A stretch of 64,000 bases of DNA from Mycobacterium nebraskense (lineage in GTDB: Bacteria > Actinomycetota > Actinomycetes > Mycobacteriales > Mycobacteriaceae), in the NCBI RefSeq assembly GCF_002102255.1, contig NZ_LQPH01000081.1, positions 1 to 64,000 on the forward strand. The letters are read 5' to 3'. The notes beneath the pieces were generated by a model that had not been told where the DNA came from, ran no database searches, and saw only the letters and a program-made list of their open reading frames with translations. A program made the translations under genes and the position numbers. Positions 25,873 through 35,153 of the stretch are shown here, in pieces. Positions within the stretch are counted from its first letter, which is position 1; each line of letters starts with the position of its first letter.

Positions 25873-27120
25873 ATGCACACCGAGACAGACCTTGCCGACG
25901 ACCGGCCAACTGTACCAACGGATCTGGACGCGTTCCGAGCACATATTCGGCGCTGGTTGCCGGGCAACCTGCCGAAGATCGGCGAGCAGTCTCATCCCGG
26001 CGAGCCGGTTGAAGAGCAGGCCCCGCGACACCGCATCCTGCAACGACGGCTGTGGGACGCACATCTGGCCGGCATCTGCTATCCGCGCGAGTACGGTGGG
26101 CTCGGTTTGAGCCGCGAGCACCAAGCCGCATTCCTTGACGAGACAGCCGGATTCGAGTTGCCGACTATCATGGCGGTGACCCATGCGGTGATCTTGCCGA
26201 CGCTGCTGGACTTCGGTTCACGCGAGCAGTGCGTCAGGCATGTGCCGGCAGGGTTGCGCGGCGACGAGATCGCCGTGCAGTTGCTTTCCGAGCCCAGTGG
26301 CGGCTCGGACATGGCGGCTGCGCTCACCCGTGCCATCAAGGACGACGACATCTTCGTCGTCAACGGTGCGAAGATCTGGAGCACGGGAGCTCATGTCGCC
26401 GATTACGGGCTCCTGCTCGCGCGTACCGATCCCGAGTTTCCCAAACACCGTGGTCTGTCGATGTTCATCGTGCCGCTCGATGCCGAAGGGGTGACGGTCA
26501 ATCCGATCCGTCTGGGGACGGGGGCGAGCGAATTCTGTGAGGAATTCTTTGACGACGTCAAGATTCCGGTGACCAATCTGGTCGGCCGGTTCAATGACGG
26601 CTGGACCGTGGCGTCGCGCGTGCTCTTCCACGAGCGCAACATGGTGGGCGACAGCGGCCTGAATGACTCGCGGTATACCCCCGCAGGGGACGAACGCGAC
26701 GACCCACTGGTGGCCCTCGTGCAGCGAATGGGCGTCGCGTCGGATCCCGAGGTTCGCCAATTGCTCGGGGAGGCAATGGCCCTCGCCCACTTGAGGCGGC
26801 CCGCCGTCGAGCACATCAGCCAGGGGCTTGCCTCCGGCCGGTTTCCGGGCCCAGGCGCCAGCCTGCTCAAGCTGCTGAGCTCCCACATCGGTTATCGCCG
26901 CCTGGAGATCGCCATGCAGATTGCCGGCAACAGCGGCATCGTCTGGGACGGCGTCGACGAAGAGTCACCCGGCATCCAGTGGCTGGGCGCACGCGCCCAC
27001 ACCCTCGCCGGGGGCACCACCGAGATGCAACTCAACCAAATCAGCGAGCGGGTGCTGGGTCTCCCGCGCGACCCGTCGACCGACCGGGAATTGCCCTTCG
27101 CCCAGCTGCCGCACAACTGA
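25873..27120 (+). CDS. Acyl-CoA dehydrogenase (long subunit of a pair)
   Basis: A 415-residue acyl-CoA dehydrogenase. Middle-domain motifs are LLSEPSGGSDMAAALT and VNGAKIWSTGAHVADYG; the C-terminal domain ends with AHTLAGGTTEMQLNQISERVLGLPR, typical of long-chain or cyclic acyl substrates. AGGGAGACCG precedes ATG 25873, which I prefer to an overlapping start at 25840. Together with the shorter paralogue encoded eleven bases upstream it probably forms a heterotetramer. Last gene of the 7-gene operon, convergent with the enoyl-CoA hydratase gene. Confidence 0.92.
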   Translation: MHTETDLADDRPTVPTDLDAFRAHIRRWLPGNLPKIGEQSHPGEPVEEQAPRHRILQRRLWDAHLAGICYPREYGGLGLSREHQAAFLDETAGFELPTIMAVTHAVILPTLLDFGSREQCVRHVPAGLRGDEIAVQLLSEPSGGSDMAAALTRAIKDDDIFVVNGAKIWSTGAHVADYGLLLARTDPEFPKHRGLSMFIVPLDAEGVTVNPIRLGTGASEFCEEFFDDVKIPVTNLVGRFNDGWTVASRVLFHERNMVGDSGLNDSRYTPAGDERDDPLVALVQRMGVASDPEVRQLLGEAMALAHLRRPAVEHISQGLASGRFPGPGASLLKLLSSHIGYRRLEIAMQIAGNSGIVWDGVDEESPGIQWLGARAHTLAGGTTEMQLNQISERVLGLPRDPSTDRELPFAQLPHN

Positions 27121-27173
27121 ACAACAGGTCAGCGAAGCAGTGTGGAAGGGCACTACGCGCGGATGTCGCCGTA

Positions 27174-27962
27174 TCAGTCGAACGCGCTCGGCCAGGCTTG
27201 CCGAAATTTCGGCTCACGCTTCTCGGCGAAGGCTCGAGGCCCTTCATGCACGTCGCCGGACAACATCACCCGATGAACGACCGCCTCGTAGTAGCGCTGC
27301 TGCTCGGCGATCAACGCGTCGCGCCAAAACTTCAGTAGCTGCTTGGTGCCCCACACCGCCGCCTGGGAGTTCTTCGCGATTGTCTCGGCCCTCTCGAGTG
27401 CCGTGTCGATCAGCTTCTCCTGCGGGACAACTCGTTGCACCAGCCCGAGCCGAAAGGCTTCGTCGGCGGAAAGCCGGTCACCGGTGAGCATGATCTCCAT
27501 AACGGCGCCGATCGGCATCAGCCGGGGCAGCACGTTGACCGCCACCCCCGCGATGATTCCGCGTTTCACCTCAGGCAGCGAGAACCAGGCATGCTCGGCT
27601 GCGATCCGAATGTCACAGGAGATCGCGAGTTCCGTCCCGGTACCGGCGGCCAGACCGTTGATCGCAGCGATGGTCACCTTCTCGCATGCGGCGATACCTG
27701 CGATGTCGGGCGCGGGGGAGATCGGCAACCGGCCGCCACCGTCCACGTCGTTCGCCATCGCCTTCAGGTCCGCACCGGCGCAGAACGCCCGGTCGCCCGC
27801 CGCCGTGATGATGGCGACGTACTGGTTGGGGTCGGCTTGAAACTCGGCAAGCCCCGCCTCGAGCTGGGCCGCGTCGGCCAGCCCGATGGCGTTCATGCGG
27901 TCGGGCTTGTTGATCGTGAAGATCGTCGTGTGCCCCCGCTTGTCCATCACGATGTTCGGCAC
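27174..27962 (-). CDS. Enoyl-CoA hydratase/isomerase
   Basis: A 262-residue crotonase-fold protein. The oxyanion-hole segments are AFCAGADLKAM and NGLAAGTGTEL, and a catalytic-type Glu appears in FSLPEVKRGI. Such enzymes hydrate trans-2-enoyl-CoA or shift/hydrolyse bonds in CoA thioesters. The gene is monocistronic as far as visible, convergent with the acyl-CoA dehydrogenase genes and divergent from the thiolase-fold gene at 28151. A 188-base intergenic region separates it from the latter. Confidence 0.9.
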   Translation of the reverse strand: MPNIVMDKRGHTTIFTINKPDRMNAIGLADAAQLEAGLAEFQADPNQYVAIITAAGDRAFCAGADLKAMANDVDGGGRLPISPAPDIAGIAACEKVTIAAINGLAAGTGTELAISCDIRIAAEHAWFSLPEVKRGIIAGVAVNVLPRLMPIGAVMEIMLTGDRLSADEAFRLGLVQRVVPQEKLIDTALERAETIAKNSQAAVWGTKQLLKFWRDALIAEQQRYYEAVVHRVMLSGDVHEGPRAFAEKREPKFRQAWPSAFD

Positions 27963-28096
27963 GGTGTCCTCTCAGCCGTCGATACTGCGGCGTACATCGC
28001 ATACGTGCTTTTGCACCAAGGGGATTCGAACCTTTCGCGACGGTCTGAGCTGTGCTGTTGACAGCATGCGCATTGTTGGATAGACATCAAACAGAA

Positions 28097-28116
28097 AAAT
28101 AACTGAGTGAGTCGTC
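28097..28116 (+). promoter_or_regulatory. Repeated 20-bp element, copy G
   Basis: AAATAACTGAGTGAGTCGTC matches copies A and B at 15 of 20 positions. It lies 35 bases upstream of the thiolase-fold gene at 28151. Weaker than the other copies but in the expected position. Confidence 0.4.
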
Positions 28117-28150
28117 TGATTGTAGCAGCGACCGCAGCGAGGATGACTGG

Positions 28151-29341
28151 ATGGTGCGTAAACTTCGCGAAGCGGCTATCGCGGGGGTTTACCAGACGAA
28201 GCAGGGCGATCTGTCCGACCGCGCACAGGCCGACGTCTGGTTCGAGTGCGCCAAGGGCGCGTGCCAAGACGCGGGCATCACCCTGGGCGACATCGACGGC
28301 CTGATCATGGACGGCCCCGAGGGGGTGGGCATCCGATCGATGCTGCCCGCAGCTGCCCTTGGTTACGATCTACTGGGCAAGCCGATGCGGTTTCATGCAT
28401 CGAGCTCGATCGGTGCATCCGCCGCCGCTGCCGGGGTCAACCTGGCGGTGTACGCGGTATCAACGGGGCTGGCCGATGCCGTGGTCATCGTCAACGCGAT
28501 CGCCGGTCGCCCCCAGGGCTTTTCGAGCACCAACCGTGACGAGGCCATCGCGGCGATGGCCAAGCTGGGCGGCCCGTACGAATATGTCTATGGGGCCACC
28601 CGGGTTTCGGATTACGCGGTGCTGGCGCGCCGGCACATGTACGAGTACGGCACGACGTCCGAGCAACTTGCCGAAGTCGCCGTCGCACAACGATACGGGG
28701 CCACGCTACATCCGCTGTCCTGCAACGGGCATCGCGGCGAGATCACCGTCGACGATGTCGTCGGTTCACGCCTGATCGCCGACCCATTGCGCCTACTGGA
28801 TTGCTGTGGCATCAACCAGGGCGGCGGCGCGATCGTGGTCACCTCGGCCACCAGCGTGCGAGAAAACAAGAAACACAAGCCCATCGGGCTGCTCGGCTAC
28901 GGCGAAGGGCACAGCCACATCGACCCGAACTCGGCGCCGTCACTGGCGTTCTTCGACGCGGCCCAGCTTGCCGCCGACACCGCCTTCGCGCACTCCGGCG
29001 TCTCACGCGACGACATCGACGTCGCCGGACTCGGTGACCACTTCACGATCAACGTACTCTTCGGCATCGAGGCGGCCGGATTCTGCAAACCGGGTGAAAG
29101 CGGTTCCTTCGTCGAGAACGGAGCGCTGAAGGTCGATGGCCGCCTGCCCACCAACACCGCCGGGGGCTTCCTCTCCTTCAGCCACGCCGGCGCATGCGGG
29201 ATCTTCACGTTGATCGAAGTCGTCGAGCAACTCCGCGGGAACGCCGGTGCACGCCAGGTGGCCAACGCCAAGTGCGGCTACCTGAGCGGTTCCGGCGGTG
29301 CCATGCAGAACAACTACTCGGCCGTCCTGGGAGAGGTCTGA
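28151..29341 (+). CDS. Thiolase-fold protein lacking the active-site Cys (DUF35-paired)
   Basis: A 396-residue thiolase-superfamily protein of the lipid-transfer type. At the nucleophile position it reads FHASSSIGASAAAAG (about 81-95), with no Cys, and the later GHPxG-type segment is SHAGACG. It also lacks the Tyr in the YDxF motif that the related protein encoded at 62350-63507 keeps; the aligned stretch is GLGDHFT. It is followed after four bases by a DUF35 gene, as in Ltp2/ChsH2-type aldolase complexes. It may be an aldolase with different chemistry or a structural partner. Confidence 0.85.
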   Translation: MVRKLREAAIAGVYQTKQGDLSDRAQADVWFECAKGACQDAGITLGDIDGLIMDGPEGVGIRSMLPAAALGYDLLGKPMRFHASSSIGASAAAAGVNLAVYAVSTGLADAVVIVNAIAGRPQGFSSTNRDEAIAAMAKLGGPYEYVYGATRVSDYAVLARRHMYEYGTTSEQLAEVAVAQRYGATLHPLSCNGHRGEITVDDVVGSRLIADPLRLLDCCGINQGGGAIVVTSATSVRENKKHKPIGLLGYGEGHSHIDPNSAPSLAFFDAAQLAADTAFAHSGVSRDDIDVAGLGDHFTINVLFGIEAAGFCKPGESGSFVENGALKVDGRLPTNTAGGFLSFSHAGACGIFTLIEVVEQLRGNAGARQVANAKCGYLSGSGGAMQNNYSAVLGEV

Positions 29342-29345
29342 GCTG

Positions 29346-29795
29346 ATGACCAGCGACGAGAAGTTCCTTCCGGAGGATGTGCCGGAGTGGCAACAGCCCT
29401 TCTGGGACTCGCTGCGGGACCGCGACATCAGGATCCAGCGTTGCACATCGTGTGGAGCATTCCGGCATGTGCCGAAAGAGATCTGCGCCAAGTGCCATTC
29501 CCCCTCGTTCTCCTGGGCACCTATATCGGGGCACGGCGTCGTCTACACCTACACGATCGTGCACCGCGCGCCGACGCCCGCCTACCAGGCCGCCGCGCCG
29601 TACGCGATCGTGCATGCGGCCATGGACGAGGGTTTCCGGATGATCGGAACGATGGCGGGGGACGACCCCGCAGCGGTCGAAATCGGCGCTCCGGTACGCA
29701 TCGTCTACACCGACCTGGACCCCGCATGGACCATCGTGGAATTCGAAACGGTGATCGATACAAACGAATTGGTGGACAATGCCGCAGACAATTGA
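29346..29795 (+). CDS. DUF35 OB-fold zinc-ribbon protein
   Basis: A 149-residue protein with an N-terminal helix (PEWQQPFWDSL), a four-Cys zinc ribbon (Cys33, 36, 47, 50) and an OB fold ending in an acidic tail. This is the DUF35 architecture, which binds acyl-CoA and completes the active site of partner thiolases or aldolases. ATG 29346, following GGAGAGG, comes right after the thiolase-fold gene. Its last 17 bases overlap the aldehyde dehydrogenase gene, tying the three together. Confidence 0.9.
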   Translation: MTSDEKFLPEDVPEWQQPFWDSLRDRDIRIQRCTSCGAFRHVPKEICAKCHSPSFSWAPISGHGVVYTYTIVHRAPTPAYQAAAPYAIVHAAMDEGFRMIGTMAGDDPAAVEIGAPVRIVYTDLDPAWTIVEFETVIDTNELVDNAADN

Positions 29796-31251
29796 GAACA
29801 AACCGGAACCGGTGATCCCCTCACTCTACATAGACGGCCAGTGGCGCCACGCTGTGACCGAATCGACCTTCCCCGTGACGAATCCGGCCACCGGCGAGCT
29901 GCTGGCCGAGGTCTCCGACGGATCGGTCGACGATGTCCGGGCCGCTGTCGCGGCAGCTGACGCGGCCTTACCGGCGTGGTCGAAGCGCACGGCATATGAG
30001 CGAGCCGAGGTGCTCTTCGAGGCGCACCGTCGCATGCTCGAGCGCTCGGAACAGCTGGCCAAGCTGATGACCGAGGAGCAGGGCAAGCCGATTCGCGCCG
30101 CGGGGATAGAGGTCAAATATGCCGCCGACTTCCTGATCTGGTTCGCCGAGGAGGCGAAACGGGTTTACGGACAGACGATCCCGTCCGCGCGGGCCGACCA
30201 GCGCTTCATGGTGTTGCACCAGCCGGTCGGCGTGGTAGGTGCCATCACCCCCTGGAACTATCCGGTATCGATGATCACGCGCAAGGTCGCGCCGGCACTG
30301 GCGGCCGGCTGCACCGTGGTGCTCAAGGCCGCCGAACAGACTCCACTGTGCGCGATCGAGGTGTTCCGGATCCTTGAGGAGTCCGGCGTCCCGCCCGGCG
30401 TCGTCAATCTGGTGACGACATCGGACCCTGCCCCCGTCGGCGCTGAATTCGTCAGCAACCCGGCGGTCGCGAAGCTCACCTTCACGGGCTCAACATCGGT
30501 CGGCAAGCTGCTTGCCCGCGGCGCGGGCGGGCACATGAAGCGGTTCTCCATGGAGTTGGGTGGGCACGCACCCTTCATCGTCTTCGACGACGCCGACCCG
30601 GGGCACGCCGCCAAGGGCGCCGCGATGGTCAAGGTCCTCAACACCGGGCAAGCCTGCATTTCCCCGAATCGTCTCTACGTGCACCGCTCGATCAAGGACG
30701 CCTTTCTGAAAGTGCTCGTCGAGCGGGTGGCGAAGATGAGGGCCGGCAGCGGTTTGACCGAGGGTGTCAGCATCGGCCCCCTCATCGACTCCGATGCGCT
30801 AGAGCGGATGCAGCGCCAAGTCGATGACGCGGTGGGCAAAGGCGCGGTCGTCGAGACCGGTGGCAACCGGCTGATCGACGAGGGGCTGGAACGCGGATTC
30901 TTCTTTGCACCAACGGTTCTCAGCGGTGTGACCGATGCTATGGACATCTACCGGGAAGAGACGTTTGGCCCCATTGCACCGGTGATCATCTTCGATGACG
31001 AAGACGAGGTCATCGCCATGGCCAACGACACCAAGTATGGGCTGGCGTCATACGTTTACACGCAGAACCTCGCTCGCGCGTGGCGGGTGGCCGAGCAATT
31101 GCGGTTCGGCATGGTCGGAGTCAACGACATCAACCCCACCTCGGCAGCTGCTCCGTTCGGCGGAGTCAAGCAAAGCGGGCAAGGCCGGGAAGGGGCGCAC
31201 GAAGGGATTCTGGAGTACCTCGACACGAAATTGGTGGGCTTCAGCATCTGA
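29779..31251 (+). CDS. Aldehyde dehydrogenase (succinate-semialdehyde dehydrogenase-like)
   Basis: A 490-residue aldehyde dehydrogenase with TPWNYPVSM (158-166), catalytic Glu259 (MELGGHAPF) and Cys293 (GQACISPNR). The sequence style is that of NADP-dependent succinate-semialdehyde dehydrogenases, distinct from the tandem pair at 2207-5126. It starts inside the DUF35 gene and ends in a TGATG overlap with the CoA-ligase gene. An aldehyde released by a retro-aldol step of the upstream thiolase-fold/DUF35 pair, then activated by the downstream ligase, would be a coherent sequence. Confidence 0.92.
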   Translation: MPQTIENKPEPVIPSLYIDGQWRHAVTESTFPVTNPATGELLAEVSDGSVDDVRAAVAAADAALPAWSKRTAYERAEVLFEAHRRMLERSEQLAKLMTEEQGKPIRAAGIEVKYAADFLIWFAEEAKRVYGQTIPSARADQRFMVLHQPVGVVGAITPWNYPVSMITRKVAPALAAGCTVVLKAAEQTPLCAIEVFRILEESGVPPGVVNLVTTSDPAPVGAEFVSNPAVAKLTFTGSTSVGKLLARGAGGHMKRFSMELGGHAPFIVFDDADPGHAAKGAAMVKVLNTGQACISPNRLYVHRSIKDAFLKVLVERVAKMRAGSGLTEGVSIGPLIDSDALERMQRQVDDAVGKGAVVETGGNRLIDEGLERGFFFAPTVLSGVTDAMDIYREETFGPIAPVIIFDDEDEVIAMANDTKYGLASYVYTQNLARAWRVAEQLRFGMVGVNDINPTSAAAPFGGVKQSGQGREGAHEGILEYLDTKLVGFSI

Positions 31252-33347
31252 TGGCCACGCAACAAACCCGGCCGGCGTTGGACCGGCTGATGAATCCGAG
31301 AACCGTCGCGTTCGTGGGGATCACCGAGGAATCGCGCTGGGCGCATGCGGTGACATACTCGCTGGACAGCGATGCGGAGTCCTTCTTCGTCCATCACAAG
31401 GCACAGCAGGTCTTCGGCCATCAGGCGTATCCCGATTTGCGCGCGATCGGGCGACCGGTCGATGTGGTGTTTCTTGCGCTGGGCGCCGAGCGCACGGTCG
31501 ACGCGGTGGAACAGGCCGCCGAGATCGGTGCCGGGGGAGTGATCACCTGCGCCGCCGGCTTCGCCGAACTCGGTGAGGAGGGTATTCGCCTGCAGCAACG
31601 CATGGTTCAGGGCGCACGGGCGGGCAACATGCCCGTGGTCGGCCCCAATGGTGTGGGTCTGATGAATGTGCCCCGCAAACTGCACCTGAGCATGCTGCCG
31701 ATCTTTCGACGGCGTGTTGGCGGGCTGTCGGCCGCGACGCACAGCGGCGCGATGATCGAGGCGATGGCCGCTGCGGCCTCCCGCGCGGGCGGCGTCGGGT
31801 TCAACCTGCTGGTGTCGGCGGGCAATGAGGCTGTCACCGATGTCGCCGACTACCTGGACTACTTTGCGCGCGACGAGGCCACCCGGATCGTGGCACTGGC
31901 GATCGAGAAGATCCGGCGCCCGGACGCCTTTTTCGACGCGGCCAGACGCTGCTTGGAGGCCGGCAAGCCGATCGTCGCGATCAAGCTTGGCCGCAGTGAG
32001 CGGACGCAGCGTATGGCCGCGTCACACACCGGAACACTGACCGGCGACGCGTGGGTCTACGACGTCGCTTTCAAGCAGGCGGGCATCCTGCCCGCCACCG
32101 ACATCGACGATCTGGTCGACCGAGTGCAGTTCCTTGAACAGCTTCCTCGCAAGCGCTGGACGGAAGTGCGCGGCCTGGCCGTCCTCACCGCCACAGGCGG
32201 ATTCGCTCAACTGGCCAGCGACCTTGCGGATGCCGAGGGGGTGGAGGTGCCCGAGGTGGAGCGGCTGCGCCCCTTCGTCGCCGAGACCATCCCCGGTGGC
32301 GCGGTGACGAACCCCTTGGACATCACGGGTTTCGCCGGCGTCATCGACGGGCTGTGGCGAAAGGTGCTGACCGAGTACGAGGCCGCGCCCGAGTTCGATG
32401 CTCTGCTATACAGCAGCCAGCACGCCGACTGGAACGAGCCCCTCTTCGCCGACATCGAGTTCGCCGAATTCGGAGCTGTGAGCGACAAGCCGTTCGTCAT
32501 CGCGCCACTGGCCGGCCAAGGCGGGCAGTGGCTGGAGAACTATCGCGACGACGGGATCGCGGTGGGCAATGGGTTGCGCGGCTGTCTGCGCGGACTGCGC
32601 ACCATGGGTGCCTTCATGCGGCTGCGTCCGGGGTCTCGCGTGCAACCGTCCACCAAGGTTCCATTGGTGCCTCGGCCCCAGGCGGGCCCGATCGCCGTGC
32701 CGGAAGGCTCCATGCTCCCGTTCGGAGCCACAATGGATGTCCTTGCCGGCGCTGGAATCCCGATTGCGCCATACCATTTGATTGCGCCCGGTGCCGCTGC
32801 CTTGGCGCCGGAGTTCGCCGGCCCGTATGTCGTGAAGCTGGCCGATGTCGCCCACCGAACCGAACACAACGCTGTACGGCTGGGTGTGGAGGCCGCTGGG
32901 TTGGGCGCGGCAGTCGATGAGCTGCGAGCCGTCGCCGACTCGAACGGGCTGCCGTCGATCATCGCGGTCCAACCCATGATCACGGGCCAGGGCGAGGCGT
33001 TCATCGGGATCAAGGGCGACAGCGAATTGGGGCCGCTCGTGGCGTTCGGCCTGGGCGGCGTATTCGTCGAGGTGATGCGCAAGATCGGTGGCCGCATGGC
33101 GCCGATGAGTGGTGAGGACGCCGCGGAGCTGATCGACGAGTTCAGTGACACCGGCGTGCTCGACGGCTTCCGCGGGGCGGCGCCTTGGGATCGCTGCGCA
33201 CTGGCTTCGGCACTGACCAAGGCTTCGCTGCTTGCCGCCGGTGGGCGGGCATGGATCGAATCGATTGACATCAACCCGTTGATCGTTACCGCGGATGGAC
33301 CCGTCGCGGTCGACGGGTTATGCCTGTTGCGGCCGCTGGCTCAGTAG
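31251..33347 (+). CDS. Acetate-CoA ligase (ADP-forming)-type acyl-CoA synthetase
   Basis: A 698-residue fused acyl-CoA synthetase of the NDP-forming family. The N-terminal CoA-binding Rossmann domain spans about 1-140. The succinyl-CoA-ligase-like central part includes ASHTGTLTGDAWVYDVAFKQAG near residue 257, and a C-terminal ATP-grasp domain spans about 480-695, ending ESIDINPLIV. It makes acyl-CoA from acid, CoA and ATP through phospho-His chemistry. The ATG shares a base with the upstream stop (TGATG). It would activate the acid formed by the preceding aldehyde dehydrogenase. Confidence 0.9.
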   Translation: MATQQTRPALDRLMNPRTVAFVGITEESRWAHAVTYSLDSDAESFFVHHKAQQVFGHQAYPDLRAIGRPVDVVFLALGAERTVDAVEQAAEIGAGGVITCAAGFAELGEEGIRLQQRMVQGARAGNMPVVGPNGVGLMNVPRKLHLSMLPIFRRRVGGLSAATHSGAMIEAMAAAASRAGGVGFNLLVSAGNEAVTDVADYLDYFARDEATRIVALAIEKIRRPDAFFDAARRCLEAGKPIVAIKLGRSERTQRMAASHTGTLTGDAWVYDVAFKQAGILPATDIDDLVDRVQFLEQLPRKRWTEVRGLAVLTATGGFAQLASDLADAEGVEVPEVERLRPFVAETIPGGAVTNPLDITGFAGVIDGLWRKVLTEYEAAPEFDALLYSSQHADWNEPLFADIEFAEFGAVSDKPFVIAPLAGQGGQWLENYRDDGIAVGNGLRGCLRGLRTMGAFMRLRPGSRVQPSTKVPLVPRPQAGPIAVPEGSMLPFGATMDVLAGAGIPIAPYHLIAPGAAALAPEFAGPYVVKLADVAHRTEHNAVRLGVEAAGLGAAVDELRAVADSNGLPSIIAVQPMITGQGEAFIGIKGDSELGPLVAFGLGGVFVEVMRKIGGRMAPMSGEDAAELIDEFSDTGVLDGFRGAAPWDRCALASALTKASLLAAGGRAWIESIDINPLIVTADGPVAVDGLCLLRPLAQ

Positions 33348-33394
33348 CGCTGGCGCACCGGTCGGGGCCGCCAATTCGATAGCTGCTCAATGGA

Positions 33395-35056
33395 TTACGG
33401 TTCATCGCGGCGCAGAATCAGGTCAGCGGCGCGTTCGGCCACCATGATGACCGGCGCGTTGGTGTTACCGCTGGTGATGGTGGGGAACACCGACGCGTCA
33501 ACGACACGCAGGCCGTCGATACCACGCAGCCGCAGCTGCGGATCCACCACCGCATCATCGTCGGATCCCATTCGGCATGTACCGACCGGATGAAATGGGC
33601 GGAACGACTGCTGGCGCAGGTACGTTGTCCACTGCTCGTCGGTCTGCACATCGTCGCCGGGCATCTCCTCGACGACCTGTTTGGACTGCATCACCGGAGT
33701 CTGGAATATCTCCCGCGCCTGACGGCATGCGGCGATCAGCTCTGGCATGTCCTCGTCGCCGACCAGCGAGTGCTCGATCACCGGCGCGGCGGACGGATCG
33801 CTGGAGCCCAGCCGAACGGTACCGCGGCCCTTGGGGTGTACGCAGCTGGGATACACCATCATTCGTTTCGGAACGATCTTCACGTTGTAGAGCCCGTGGG
33901 CGCCCTCTTCGGCGCCGGCGTTGTCGTCCCTCGTGAATTCCATACCGACAGGCATCAGGATGATTTCGGTTTCAGTCGGCCGCGTCCCGGTCAGCGGCGC
34001 GAACACGACGGCGGCGCCACCGCCGAGGGTGAGGGCGCCTTGGCCCCGAAGCAGGAAGTCGACGCCGTGGCGGATGGCGCGATGCGGCCGCAATTCCTCG
34101 GCGAGGGTATCGGCCGTAGTCCGGTAGCGCATCAGACCGTAGGCATGCTCCTGCAGGTTCGCGCCCACGGCGGGGCGATCTATGCGCACATCGATGCCGT
34201 GGGCCCGCAAATGATCGGCGGGCCCAATCCCGGAGAGCATCAGCAGTTTCGGCGACGACAGCGCCCCTGCGCTGAGGATCACCTCGGCGGAGGCTCGTGC
34301 TGTCAGGCGTCGGCCGCGGTGCCGGTATTCCACACCCGTCGCGCGGGTACCCTCGAGCAACACCCGGGCCACCAACGATTGGGTGCGGATCGTGAGGTTG
34401 GGGCGCCTGCGGATCGGGGCCAGATAGGCGCGGGCGGTGCTGCTGCGAAACCCGCGTCGCTGGGACAGCTGTGCGCGCGAGACACCTTGCTGGCGTTCGC
34501 CGTTGTAGTCGGGATTCAGGTCGTGGCCGGCCGCCACCGCCGCGCGCAGGAAGTCGTCGACGACTTCGAGTGGCATGGCGACCTTACTGACCCCGACCGG
34601 CCCGCTGGTGCCGCGGCGCGGGGCGGGCCCGTCGGCATAGGTCTCGGAGCGCTCGAAGTAGGGCAGGATATCGTCGTAACCCCAGCCAGGGCAACCGTGT
34701 TCATCGCGCCAGTCGTCAAAATCGGAGCGTTCCCCACGCACCCAGAACATCATGTTCACGGAGCTTCCCCCGCCGAGCACCTTTCCGGCGGCCCAGTTAT
34801 CGAGCATTCCATTCCGCGACGCGTCGGGCGTTCCGGCGTAGTGCCAGTCGAACTTTTCGGGTAGCCGCGCGACACCCGCCGGGATCCGGATAAGGGGGTG
34901 GCGATCCCAGCCGCCGGCCTCCAGTAGCAGCACAGTCGTGGAGGGATCGACCGACAATCGGTTGGCCAGCACACAGCCCGCCGACCCGCCACCGATGACG
35001 ATGTAGTCCCATTCCGCGCGTTCGCCGTTGCGTGCGTGCCGACCGTTGATGCTCAT
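33395..35056 (-). CDS. GMC-family FAD alcohol oxidoreductase
   Basis: A 553-residue glucose-methanol-choline oxidoreductase. The FAD loop is GGGSAG (22-27), the first GMC signature contains GGGSSVNMMFWVRG, and the C-terminal part has FHPVGTCRMG and FPTITSGNTNAPVIMVAERAADLIL, with the catalytic His and Asn contexts. Such enzymes oxidise primary or ring alcohols to aldehydes or ketones. I place the start at ATG 35056 behind GAGGGAGAC. A start at 35104 would run into the repeated operator, which lies about 55 bases upstream of the chosen start. Confidence 0.9.
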   Translation of the reverse strand: MSINGRHARNGERAEWDYIVIGGGSAGCVLANRLSVDPSTTVLLLEAGGWDRHPLIRIPAGVARLPEKFDWHYAGTPDASRNGMLDNWAAGKVLGGGSSVNMMFWVRGERSDFDDWRDEHGCPGWGYDDILPYFERSETYADGPAPRRGTSGPVGVSKVAMPLEVVDDFLRAAVAAGHDLNPDYNGERQQGVSRAQLSQRRGFRSSTARAYLAPIRRRPNLTIRTQSLVARVLLEGTRATGVEYRHRGRRLTARASAEVILSAGALSSPKLLMLSGIGPADHLRAHGIDVRIDRPAVGANLQEHAYGLMRYRTTADTLAEELRPHRAIRHGVDFLLRGQGALTLGGGAAVVFAPLTGTRPTETEIILMPVGMEFTRDDNAGAEEGAHGLYNVKIVPKRMMVYPSCVHPKGRGTVRLGSSDPSAAPVIEHSLVGDEDMPELIAACRQAREIFQTPVMQSKQVVEEMPGDDVQTDEQWTTYLRQQSFRPFHPVGTCRMGSDDDAVVDPQLRLRGIDGLRVVDASVFPTITSGNTNAPVIMVAERAADLILRRDEP

Positions 35057-35110
35057 ACGCGGTTGTCTCCCTCGCAGGGTAAAAGGCGGGTACTCATCGG
35101 ACACTATAGA

Positions 35111-35130
35111 AAATAGTTGACTCGGTCGTC
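35111..35130 (+). promoter_or_regulatory. Repeated 20-bp element, copy B
   Basis: AAATAGTTGACTCGGTCGTC, identical to copy A on the other strand at 5237-5256. Beyond the 20 bases the match continues as N-ATCT. It lies between the divergent GMC oxidoreductase and maleate-isomerase-like genes, so one regulator could control both. Read rightward, TTGACT (35117-35122) and TAATGT (35135-35140) could form a promoter with a short 12-base spacer, so it may be an operator rather than a -35 box. Confidence 0.6.
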
Positions 35131-35153
35131 GATCTAATGTTGGCTTGCCTCAG

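Noticed and set aside
28021..28032. GGGATTCGAACC, which looks like the T-loop of a tRNA on the minus strand
   Set aside because: No matching acceptor stem, anticodon arm or D-arm follows within 80 bases, so I do not call a tRNA. It may be a remnant or chance.
35117..35140. TTGACT within the repeated element read simply as a -35 box
   Set aside because: The best -10 candidate is only 12 bases away, and the similarity extends through the right half of the element in most copies, so a plain promoter does not explain it fully.
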